The position numbers and the translations under genes were made by a program. A stretch of DNA of 19,488 nt from CAYQLT01 sp964418425 (lineage in GTDB: Bacteria; Bacillota; Limnochordia; Limnochordales; Geochordaceae), in assembly GCA_964418425.1 (NCBI GenBank), contig CAYQLT010000049.1, forward strand, positions 1 through 19,488, in the 5' to 3' direction. Shown here in pieces: positions 6,232-12,633 of the stretch. Position 1 is the first letter of the stretch, and each line of letters opens with the position of its first letter. Below the pieces are notes generated by a model that saw only the letters and a program-made list of their open reading frames with translations, did not search any database and was not told the origin of the DNA.

Positions 6232-7089
6232 ATGGGATGGGACGTGGCGGTCATGGTGCAACCACCGCGCCGACGGGCCGTCAGGCGCTCCCCCGTTCCC
6301 GCCCGGCACGCTCGGCTGATCCTGCTTGCCTTTCAGGAGACACCGCACCGGGCGCTTGTGGCGCTGGCTGCGGTGACGGGCCTGCGGCTGGGCGAGCTGT
6401 TGGGGCTGCGCTGGGCGGACATCGACTGGGAGGGCCACGCGATATGGGTGCGCCAGGCCCTCAAGGAGGCGGGCCGCAACCCCCGCTTCGGCAGCACCAA
6501 GCAGGACGAGCAATGGGTCGCGGCGGTCCACCCGGATGTCATGGACATCCTGCGCGAGCACCGCAGATCGCAGGATGTCGCCAGGGCCCGCTGGCGGCGC
6601 GACTTCGACCTGGTCTTCCCTGCGTCCGACGGTTCCCCGTTTCACCGGCAGAACTGGTACCGCAGGGTCTGGCACCCCGTCGTGCAGACCCTCATCGAGC
6701 CGGGCCAGGAGATCGCCATTCTGGTCCTCGGCGAAACCGCCCGGCACCTCGCGCGAACAGGTGACTCCCTGCAGCGGCTGGCCTGGACGTACCACCTGCC
6801 CCTTGAGGATCTTCGCCGCGCGAACGAAGATGTGCGGCTCATCCCCATGCCCCGCTACGTGCCCCACCAGTTCCGCGACAGCTTCGTCACCGCGCAACTG
6901 GGCGGGAAAGACCCCATGCCCCTCGCGGCGGTCGCGAGGGCGGGCGGCTGGAGGGACATCCTGACGCCGGCCCGCCACTACGTCGGAGCGATCACCGAGG
7001 ATCAGCGGATGGTGGCGGACAAGGCCTGGCGGACGGTTCGCGCGCTGATTCGCGCGGACGAGGGCGACCGATCCGGCGAACCCGCATGA
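6232..7089 (+). CDS. Tyrosine integrase, catalytic half with LysM-like insertion
   Basis: This frame continues the upstream integrase directly after its TGA. It holds all the active-site residues of a tyrosine recombinase: R52 in TGLRLGELLGLRW, K90 in GSTKQDEQW, H212 and R215 in PHQFRDSF, W240 in GGW and the nucleophile Y250 in ARHYVG. Between residues about 156 and 210 there is extra sequence not expected in this family, including a LysM-like module at 171–210. The ATG at 6232 touches the TGA, allowing reinitiation, but no separate strong ribosome site is visible. The gene ends four bases from the 3' end of tRNA-Phe, so this integrase most likely targets that tRNA. Activity is uncertain because the arm- and core-binding half is encoded separately. 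Confidence 0.87.
   Translation: MGWDVAVMVQPPRRRAVRRSPVPARHARLILLAFQETPHRALVALAAVTGLRLGELLGLRWADIDWEGHAIWVRQALKEAGRNPRFGSTKQDEQWVAAVHPDVMDILREHRRSQDVARARWRRDFDLVFPASDGSPFHRQNWYRRVWHPVVQTLIEPGQEIAILVLGETARHLARTGDSLQRLAWTYHLPLEDLRRANEDVRLIPMPRYVPHQFRDSFVTAQLGGKDPMPLAAVARAGGWRDILTPARHYVGAITEDQRMVADKAWRTVRALIRADEGDRSGEPA
6742..6861 (+). other. LysM-like module inside the integrase catalytic domain
   Basis: Residues 171–210 of the catalytic half read RHLARTGDSLQRLAW, then TYHLPLEDLRRAN, then EDVRLIPMPRYV. This follows the LysM pattern: hydrophobic strand, xxGDSL, helix with IA/LA, Y-x-L/V, helix with LxxxN, and a final strand ending near a proline. It ends right at the HQFR box of the recombinase. 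The preceding EPGQEIAILVL also resembles the end of a LysM repeat. Family resemblance is by eye only. Confidence 0.6.
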
Positions 7090-7093
7090 GTGC

Positions 7094-7169
7094 TGGTGCC
7101 GAGAGCCGGAATCGAACCGGCGACACCGGGATTTTCAGTCCCGTGCTCTACCAACTGAGCTATCTCGGC
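7094..7169 (-). tRNA. tRNA-Phe (GAA)
   Basis: A 76-base cloverleaf folds fully on the minus strand: acceptor GCCGAGA/TCTCGGC, D-stem GCTC/GAGC, anticodon stem CGGGA/TCCCG with loop CTGAAAA (anticodon GAA), T-arm GCCGG-TTCGATT-CCGGC, discriminator A and an encoded CCA. The 3' end faces the integrase gene, which ends four bases away. This makes the 3' part of the tRNA the likely attachment site of the element to the left. Confidence 0.97.
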
Positions 7170-7366
7170 ACCGCCGCAGTACAGGCACTATGTTACCCGT
7201 GCCCTGGCCGCCGCGCAAGCCCTTCCACCTTCCCCCGCGGCCTGCTGCCCACCATCGGCAGCCACGCAGCCCGCCGGCGGCCAGCCCTGGCCCCGGTCTC
7301 GCACCCCCGCCCTCGCCAGGGCAGTCCGGCTCGTTCCAGGCGCGAGGTTGTCTGCGGCGGGCCCGG

Positions 7367-7624
7367 CTATAGCCGCCCTTCCACCCCGGCGTTGGACTGG
7401 ACCTGGTCGCAGCACTGGACGATGCGACCGGCGATGTCCCGCACCTGGGGTTGCGTGGTGCGTTGGCCGAGCTCCCGGGCGAGCCTGCCGATCTCCTGCA
7501 AGAACCGGATGTTGCTCCGCTCGATCTGCAGCTTCGCCTGCTTCGTGACGCCCGCAGGGCCGGCCGTGACACCCGTGGGACCGCCCGCGGCACCCGTGGG
7601 ATCGACCGGCAACCCATCGACCAC
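7367..7624 (-). CDS. Small helical protein with Gly/Pro/Thr-rich N-terminus
   Basis: This 85-residue protein is not one I recognise. The first 25 residues are a low-complexity DPTGAAGGPTGVTAGPAGVT run, loosely collagen-like. The rest is predicted helix: KQAKLQIERSNIRFLQEIGRL, then QVRDIAGRIVQCCDQVQSN. The GTG start at 7624 follows AGGGGAGGGG on the minus strand, and the gene lies 15 bases after the related gene 7640–7891, so they form an operon. The helical parts of the two proteins align over about 48 residues, which suggests tandem duplication. Composition and size would suit a structural or spore-associated protein, but nothing in the sequence proves that. Confidence 0.6.
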   Translation of the reverse strand: MVDGLPVDPTGAAGGPTGVTAGPAGVTKQAKLQIERSNIRFLQEIGRLARELGQRTTQPQVRDIAGRIVQCCDQVQSNAGVEGRL

Positions 7625-7639
7625 CCTTGGCCCCTCCCC

Positions 7640-7891
7640 TCACAGCCGTTGCTGGGTCTGCTGGTTAAACTTGACCTGGCCTGCCAGGGTCGCGATCTCG
7701 CTGGCCAGCTCCTTGAGCGACTGATCCGGCTCTGCCTGCTCAGCCTGGTTGGCCAGCTGGACGATCTGGGTCAACAGCTGCTGGCTGCTTTGGGCAAGAG
7801 CTTGCCGTGCTTGCTGATCTTTGGGCTGGACGGGCACCTGTGGAGCCCCTCTCCACGTGATGTCGGTCATTGGTCTACCCGGCGCGGCCAA
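7640..7891 (-). CDS. Small Gln-rich helical protein
   Basis: This 83-residue protein is unrecognised. After a short N-terminal ITWRGAPQVPVQP segment it is almost entirely helical and rich in Gln and Ala (ARQALAQSSQQLLTQIVQLA, then LKELASEIATLAGQVKFNQQ). It is probably a short coiled coil or helical bundle. A TTG at 7891 has AAGGG seven bases upstream; an internal ATG at 7870 is the alternative and would shorten it by seven residues. It is the first gene of a two-gene operon with its probable paralogue at 7367–7624, and it is divergent from the DUF2249-like gene starting at 7921. No signal peptide or membrane segment is visible. Confidence 0.6.
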   Translation of the reverse strand: MAAPGRPMTDITWRGAPQVPVQPKDQQARQALAQSSQQLLTQIVQLANQAEQAEPDQSLKELASEIATLAGQVKFNQQTQQRL

Positions 7892-7920
7892 AACTATGCC
7901 CTTGCAAGGAGGCTTCGGCC

Positions 7921-8199
7921 ATGGGTGAACGGGTACTCGACCTGCGCCCCTGCCTCGATTCCGACAAGCTGCGCCAGGTGGAGGCGGCGCTGGACGCGCT
8001 GGGGCCCGACGACCGGCTGACCCTGGTTTTGGAGCGTGAGGATAGCCACGAGACCGAGCCTCTCATCCGTCTCCTCCACCAGCGGGGGCTCGGCTGGCAA
8101 CCCAAGGGCGGGCACCGGGAGCTCTACACCATCCACGTCAGCCGACAGCTACCGCGCCCTCGTGGGCCGGATCCCGACGACCCCATGGGGCCGGCGTGA
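7921..8199 (+). CDS. DUF2249-like protein
   Basis: The product is 92 residues. VLDLRPCLDSDKLRQVEAALDALGPDDRLTLVLER resembles the N-terminal half of DUF2249 (LDxR at the start, then a helix and a G/D-D-R-L-x-L-V strand). PLIRLLHQRGLGWQPKGGHRELYTIHVSRQ resembles the second half, ending in the usual V-x-x-x-R strand. DUF2249 is related to TusA/SirA-like sulfur-carrier folds and occurs near redox or nitrogen-oxide genes, but its role is mostly unknown. AAGGAGG (7905–7911) is well placed before the ATG at 7921, so longer upstream frames are not needed. The gene ends six bases before the convergent glycogen phosphorylase gene. Confidence 0.65.
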   Translation: MGERVLDLRPCLDSDKLRQVEAALDALGPDDRLTLVLEREDSHETEPLIRLLHQRGLGWQPKGGHRELYTIHVSRQLPRPRGPDPDDPMGPA

Positions 8200-8205
8200 G
8201 CCCGC

Positions 8206-11010
8206 CTACCCCGCCCACCGGATAAGCCCCGTCTCAAAAGGCTCCGCCAGCTCCGGGTGGTGCGCCCGCACCCGTACCTGAAGCCCGTGAAGCCCGCTTC
8301 GCCTCGGTACCACGTCCCTCGCCGCAAACACCCACCGCCCGTCCGCCCGCCATGGGTCCTGCGCCTCTGCCGAGCCTGCCGCCCGCCCGTCTGCCACGAC
8401 ACCCCTGGGCCCCGCCCCACCGGCTGCCCCTGCCACTCCGGCAGCCGCCTTGGGGGAGCCCGCCGCCTGAACCGCAGCCTCTGCCTGCGCCGTCGCCGCC
8501 CCCGCCGCCCCTGCCGCCCCACCCGGTCCAGCCGCCCCGCCCTCGGGCGTCTTGAGGGTCATGGGCAGCACCTCGCAGTCCGCCAGCTCGCCCTTGGGGT
8601 CCACCCGCCCCAGACACAGCTCCACCACCACGTCCGCCGGGCGCAGCCGCCCCAGCCTCACGGTCGCCTCCACCTCAAACGCCTGCCCCAACCGCATCTG
8701 GTCACCGTTGAGCACCCGAACCTCTTCCACCCGCACCTCGCCCCACGCCGCCGCCGTCTCCGCCTTCCACCGGGCCAGCACCCGGGCCCGAGCCATCCCG
8801 TCGGCAGCCAGCCTCGCCGCCCGCTGCGCCGCCGGCACATAGAAGCGGTGCACGTACTCCTTCACCATCCGGTGGGTGTTGAACGCCGGCGCCACCGACT
8901 GAATGGACGCCAGCATCTTCTCGATCCACCCCCGGGGCAGCCCGTCTGGGCCCCGGTCGTAAAACAGCGGCACCACCTCGCGCTCCAGCACCTCATACAG
9001 CGCCTGGGCCTCCAGCCGGTCTCGCGTGGCCGGATCCCTCGCCACCGCCTCCACCGTCTCCCCCTCGGGGCTCTCCCCGCCGGGCCCGATGGCCCAGCCG
9101 ATCTCGGGCCGGTACGCCTCGTTCCACCACCCGTCCAGAACGCTCAGGTTGAGCACGCCGTTCAGCGCCGCCTTCATGCCGCTGGTTCCACTGGCCTCCT
9201 CGGGCCGCCGGGGCGTGTTGAGCCACACGTCGCACCCCTGCACCAGGTAGCGGGCCATGGCGATGTCGTAATCCTCGAGAAACACGAGCCGCCGCCGCAG
9301 CTCAGGTCGCCGGGCCATCCGCACGATCTGGCGGATCATCTCCTTGCCGGCGTCATCCCTCGGGTGCGCCTTGCCCGCCACGATCACCTGCACCGGGCGC
9401 TTGGGGTCGGTCAGGATGCGGGTGAGCCGTTCGGGGTCCTGCAGCAGAAGCGTGGCCCGCTTGTACGTCGCAAAACGCCGGGCGAAACCGATGGTCAGCG
9501 CGCCCGGCTCCAGCACCTGTTCGGCCTCTGCCACCTCCGCGACCAGAGCCCCCCGGGCCTCCAGCTGGGCCCGAAGCCGCCTTCGCACGAAGGCCACCAG
9601 CCGCTCCCGCCGGCGCTCGTGGGTTCGCCACAGCTCTTCCGGCGGAATGTCCACCAGATGTTCCCAGACCTGCGGGTCATCCGGCTCTTCCCGCCATCGG
9701 GGCCCCAGATACCGGTCATACAGGGAAGCCATGTCCTGCGACGTCCACGACAGCGCATGAACCCCGTTGGTGACCGAATGGATGGGCAGTTCCGCCTCGG
9801 GCACGCCGGGCCACACCCCCTGCCACATGCGGCGGGCCACGGCCCCGTGCAGGCGGCTGACCCCGTTGGTGTGGGCCGCTGTCCGCAGGGCCAGCACCGT
9901 CATGCAAAACGCCTCGCGTTCGTCGGCGGGGTTTTGGCGGCCCAGGGCCAGAAAGTCGTGACGGCTGAGGCCCACGGAGCGGTAGTAATCGGCGAAATAG
10001 CGTTCCATCAGGTCCGGTTGGAAATAGTCATGGCCTGCCGGCACAGGCGTGTGGGTGGTGAAGATCTGGCCGGCTGCCGCCGCCTCCCGCGCCTCCGCGA
10101 ACGTCAGGTCGTGCTCGTCCATAAGGCGCCGGATGCGCTCCAGCGACAAAAAGGCCGAGTGTCCCTCATTCATGTGAAACACCCGGGGCGCAAGCCCCAT
10201 GGCGGCCAGCGCCCGCACGCCCCCCATGCCCAGCAGGATCTCCTGCCGGATGCGCATGTCCACGTCCCCGCCGTACAACCGGTGGGTGATGACCCGATCT
10301 TCGGGCGTGTTGGCGGCCAGGTTGGCGTCCAGCAAATACAGCGTCACCCGCCCCACGGCCACCCGCCAGATCTGGGCGACCACCTGGCGCCCCGGCAGGC
10401 TCACCTGGACGGTCAGCGGCATCCCGTCCGGCCGGCGCACCAGATGCAGCGGCATGCTGTAGACGTCGTAGTCGGGAAATGACTCCTGCTGCCATCCGTC
10501 CGCGTTCAGCAGCTGCCGGAAGTACCCCTGGTGGTACAGAAGGCCGACCCCCACGATGGGCACGCCCAGGTCGCTGGCCGACTTGAAGTGGTCGCCGGCC
10601 AGGTTGCCAAGCCCGCCCGAGTACATGGGGATGGCCTCCGTCAGGCCGAACTCCGCGGAGAAGTAAGCCACCAGGACCTGGCCGCCGGCCCCCGCCAGCA
10701 ACGACCCATACAGCTGCGAGAACCACGAACTGCGGGCCTGCAGGTAGGCGTCGAACCGGCGGCACACCTCCGCGTAGTGCCCCAAGAACCCTTCATCGGA
10801 GGCCGCCTCCTCCAGCTGGCGGCGGCTCAGCAGCCCCAGCATGCGAACCGGGTTGTGCCCGCACTGCTCCCACAGGCGGCGGTCCAAACGCACAAACAGT
10901 TCCCGAGTATCGGAATCCCAGCTCCAGCGCAGATTGTAGGCCAGCTCCTGCAGGCGCGCGATGGGCGCGGGCAGCGAAGGAGCGACCGTGAACGTGCGAA
11001 CGGGATGCAA
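8206..11010 (-). CDS. glgP: Alpha-glucan (glycogen/maltodextrin) phosphorylase
   Basis: This 934-residue protein is a GT35 phosphorylase that releases glucose-1-phosphate from alpha-1,4-glucans in the cytoplasm. An N-terminal DUF3417 segment (LQELAYNLRWSWDSDTRELF, about 20–39) marks the short bacterial/archaeal glgP subfamily. Catalytic-core landmarks are YFSAEFGLTEAIPMYSGGLG (116–135), FHMNEGHSAF (278–287), FARRFATYKRA (509–519) and the PLP-lysine motif GTSGMKAALNG with K613. The TTG start at 11010 is chosen because GGGGGAGG lies nine bases upstream; the frame remains open further 5', and an ATG at 11043 has no good ribosome site. Near the C-terminus (about 823–884) there is an Ala/Gly-rich insertion followed by a short conserved-looking tail. 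Its promoter should lie in the divergent gap before 11368. Confidence 0.93.
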   Translation of the reverse strand: MHPVRTFTVAPSLPAPIARLQELAYNLRWSWDSDTRELFVRLDRRLWEQCGHNPVRMLGLLSRRQLEEAASDEGFLGHYAEVCRRFDAYLQARSSWFSQLYGSLLAGAGGQVLVAYFSAEFGLTEAIPMYSGGLGNLAGDHFKSASDLGVPIVGVGLLYHQGYFRQLLNADGWQQESFPDYDVYSMPLHLVRRPDGMPLTVQVSLPGRQVVAQIWRVAVGRVTLYLLDANLAANTPEDRVITHRLYGGDVDMRIRQEILLGMGGVRALAAMGLAPRVFHMNEGHSAFLSLERIRRLMDEHDLTFAEAREAAAAGQIFTTHTPVPAGHDYFQPDLMERYFADYYRSVGLSRHDFLALGRQNPADEREAFCMTVLALRTAAHTNGVSRLHGAVARRMWQGVWPGVPEAELPIHSVTNGVHALSWTSQDMASLYDRYLGPRWREEPDDPQVWEHLVDIPPEELWRTHERRRERLVAFVRRRLRAQLEARGALVAEVAEAEQVLEPGALTIGFARRFATYKRATLLLQDPERLTRILTDPKRPVQVIVAGKAHPRDDAGKEMIRQIVRMARRPELRRRLVFLEDYDIAMARYLVQGCDVWLNTPRRPEEASGTSGMKAALNGVLNLSVLDGWWNEAYRPEIGWAIGPGGESPEGETVEAVARDPATRDRLEAQALYEVLEREVVPLFYDRGPDGLPRGWIEKMLASIQSVAPAFNTHRMVKEYVHRFYVPAAQRAARLAADGMARARVLARWKAETAAAWGEVRVEEVRVLNGDQMRLGQAFEVEATVRLGRLRPADVVVELCLGRVDPKGELADCEVLPMTLKTPEGGAAGPGGAAGAAGAATAQAEAAVQAAGSPKAAAGVAGAAGGAGPRGVVADGRAAGSAEAQDPWRADGRWVFAARDVVPRRSGLHGLQVRVRAHHPELAEPFETGLIRWAG

Positions 11011-11367
11011 GGGTGGCAACCTCCCCCGAGGTGGCGATTTCATCCGCCATTGCCGACCGGGCGGGTATCCATCGAGCTTTTGTTGCCCCGAGAAAAGCCT
11101 TTCAAACCCGCCCGCCCGAACAGTTGGCCGCCCCGCTTCGGACTCCTGCCCGGCTGCGTCGGCGGCCCCAGCAGGGGTTGCGGCGAGGAGCCCTTTGCGC
11201 GTAAGGTGATAGCGCGGCTTCGCCGGGAGCTCGAACGGGCCGTATGGCTGCGGCCCCGCGGCGGCCGGCCCGAGGCGGGCACGCCCCACGAAGCTGCGGG
11301 CGCAGGTTCGCGTCGTTGTGCGGCCGGCGGGCCGAGGCCACGGCGTGGACGGAGGGGATGGCGACCC
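11011..11367. other. Divergent intergenic region
   Basis: About 357 bases separate the minus-strand glgP start from the plus-strand PC4-like gene. The ribosome sites of both genes lie at its ends (11020–11027 and 11351–11357). An AT-richer patch near 11070–11110 could hold a promoter for glgP (a TTGAAA on the minus strand), but no good matching -10 was found. No RNA gene or repeat was recognised. Confidence 0.4.
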
Positions 11368-11673
11368 GTGGAGCAGGAATCCGGCTTTTGGGACCGGGAA
11401 ACCCTGGTCGGCACGGTAGAAAAAAACTCCACCGAACGCATCTCGGTGCGCAGGGTCGAGCGGCGGGGCCGGGCGTACGTGGACATCCGCATCGAATGGC
11501 GCAAGCAGGACGGGGACGAGTTTTACCCCAGCAAGCGGGGCGTCGTCATTCCCGAGGACGCCGTGGACGACGTCCTTGCCCTGATCGAAAGCGCCCGCAA
11601 GGCACAGCCCGGCCGCCGCAGCAAATCCGGCGGCGAGCCCTCCCGCAAACAGGCGTCGAGCGCCGACTCGTAG
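11368..11673 (+). CDS. Bacterial PC4/YdbC-like ssDNA-binding protein
   Basis: This 101-residue protein matches the transcriptional coactivator p15/PC4 fold: TLVGTVEKNSTERISVRRVERRGRAYVDIRIEW (about 12–44) followed by FYPSKRGVVIPEDAVDDVLALI (about 52–73). Bacterial members bind single-stranded DNA and some double-stranded DNA as dimers; a role in transcription or DNA repair is likely but not defined. The C-terminus is a basic, Ser/Lys-rich tail. The GTG start at 11368 has GGAGGGG ten bases upstream. The gene ends in a hairpin (11673–11694) that separates it from the convergent hydrolase gene. Confidence 0.87.
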   Translation: MEQESGFWDRETLVGTVEKNSTERISVRRVERRGRAYVDIRIEWRKQDGDEFYPSKRGVVIPEDAVDDVLALIESARKAQPGRRSKSGGEPSRKQASSADS

Positions 11674-11694
11674 GGCGCCGCACGGCAGGCGCCC
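11673..11694. terminator. Bidirectional hairpin between convergent genes
   Basis: GGGCGCC (11673–11679) and GGCGCCC (11688–11694) form a perfect seven-base-pair stem with an eight-base loop, exactly between the stop codons of the PC4-like and hydrolase genes. No T-run follows on either strand, so it would be a weak or factor-assisted terminator. Confidence 0.5.
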
Positions 11695-12582
11695 TCATGC
11701 CCGAAGCGCTGGCCGCCAGACCGGCTCGGCCCGGGCGATTTCGCGCAAAAAGCGAGCCAGCTCCCGAGCCACCACGCGGTGATGCTGCAGCACGGCGCTG
11801 TGCGCCCCCGCCAGCCAGACCTGCCGCCTTACGCGCAGCCCGCCCGGCCGAACCGGCTCGCCAGGCCCGGGTCCGCCGATGCCCATCGGCACCATGGGGT
11901 CGAGCCCTCCTCCGACAGCCAGCACAGGCAGGGCCAGCCGGCCCACCCTGTCCCCCAGAGCCTCCCGAAACGCCTGCAGATGCCGGAGCAGGCGCTCCGT
12001 CGAATCGGGTCTTCCCACGCGGCGGAGCAGCGCCAGGCCCAGCCGCCACCGGTGCCGCAGGGGAGCCGTCAGGTAGACCGAAAGCGCCTGCTCCAGGGCC
12101 CCCGCCCAATCCCCCGTGCGGGCGGCGCGGGCGAGGGCGTCGAAAAACCGCTCGAATTCGGGCGAGCTTCGTCCATCGACCGGGGCGGACAAAAGCACCA
12201 CGGCCCGGCACGCCTGGGGAAAGTCCGCCGCCATCCACCGCACCACAAGGCCGCCGGCACTGAGGCCCACCACCGCCATGGGCCGCACGCCCAGCTCCCG
12301 GATGGCCGCCACCGCATCCGCCGCCATCTGGCGCACCGGGAAGTTGGGCGGCACCACCTCCCGGCGTCCGAGTACCACCACCCGGAAACCGGGGGCCAGC
12401 CAGCGGGCCACCCAGTGGAGCGCCCACGCCATGCCTCGCCGGGAGAGAAGACCGTCTTCCAGCCCCGGGATGTAAACCAGCGCAGGCCCGTGCCCGAACT
12501 CCCAGTAGGGCACCCGGACACCGCCTGCGAAGACCCACCGGTGGGCGAGCCAGCCTGCCGTGGACGGCACCCCCCGCCCCAT
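11695..12582 (-). CDS. Alpha/beta hydrolase
   Basis: This 295-residue protein has the alpha/beta-hydrolase layout. An N-terminal strand leads to LVYIPGLEDGLLSRRG (oxyanion loop region), the nucleophile elbow is VVGLSAGGLVVRW (Ser in G-L-S-A-G), the acid lies in VGGGLDPMVP, and the catalytic His is in WLAGAHSAVLQHH near the C-terminus. The substrate cannot be told; lipase/esterase or C–C hydrolase are equally possible. The ATG at 12582 lacks a clear ribosome site, and GTG codons a few residues in are alternatives. It lies downstream of groEL on the same strand, separated by a strong hairpin, so some heat-shock read-through into it is conceivable. Confidence 0.83.
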   Translation of the reverse strand: MGRGVPSTAGWLAHRWVFAGGVRVPYWEFGHGPALVYIPGLEDGLLSRRGMAWALHWVARWLAPGFRVVVLGRREVVPPNFPVRQMAADAVAAIRELGVRPMAVVGLSAGGLVVRWMAADFPQACRAVVLLSAPVDGRSSPEFERFFDALARAARTGDWAGALEQALSVYLTAPLRHRWRLGLALLRRVGRPDSTERLLRHLQAFREALGDRVGRLALPVLAVGGGLDPMVPMGIGGPGPGEPVRPGGLRVRRQVWLAGAHSAVLQHHRVVARELARFLREIARAEPVWRPALRA

Positions 12583-12589
12583 GCGCGAC

Positions 12590-12616
12590 GGGGGCCGGCC
12601 CTGCCTGCCGGCCCCC
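12590..12616 (-). terminator. Strong hairpin after groEL
   Basis: GGGGGCCGGC (12590–12599) pairs perfectly with GCCGGCCCCC (12607–12616) across a seven-base loop. It follows the groEL stop on the minus strand and precedes the hydrolase gene. There is no U-tract, so termination may be partial. Confidence 0.6.
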
Positions 12617-12633
12617 GCCTGTGGTCGCCTCGA

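Noticed and set aside
5650..6978. Minus-strand open frame of 442 codons
   Set aside because: It is antisense to the integrase gene, whose catalytic motifs are unmistakable on the plus strand.
7284..7322. Inverted repeat GCCCTGGC/GCCAGGGC downstream of the small helical genes, as a terminator
   Set aside because: The loop is 23 bases and there is no T-run; such arms are expected by chance at this GC content.
8257..10482. Long plus-strand open frame of 741 codons
   Set aside because: It lies wholly antisense to glycogen phosphorylase and its sequence is low-complexity Pro/His/Arg-rich.
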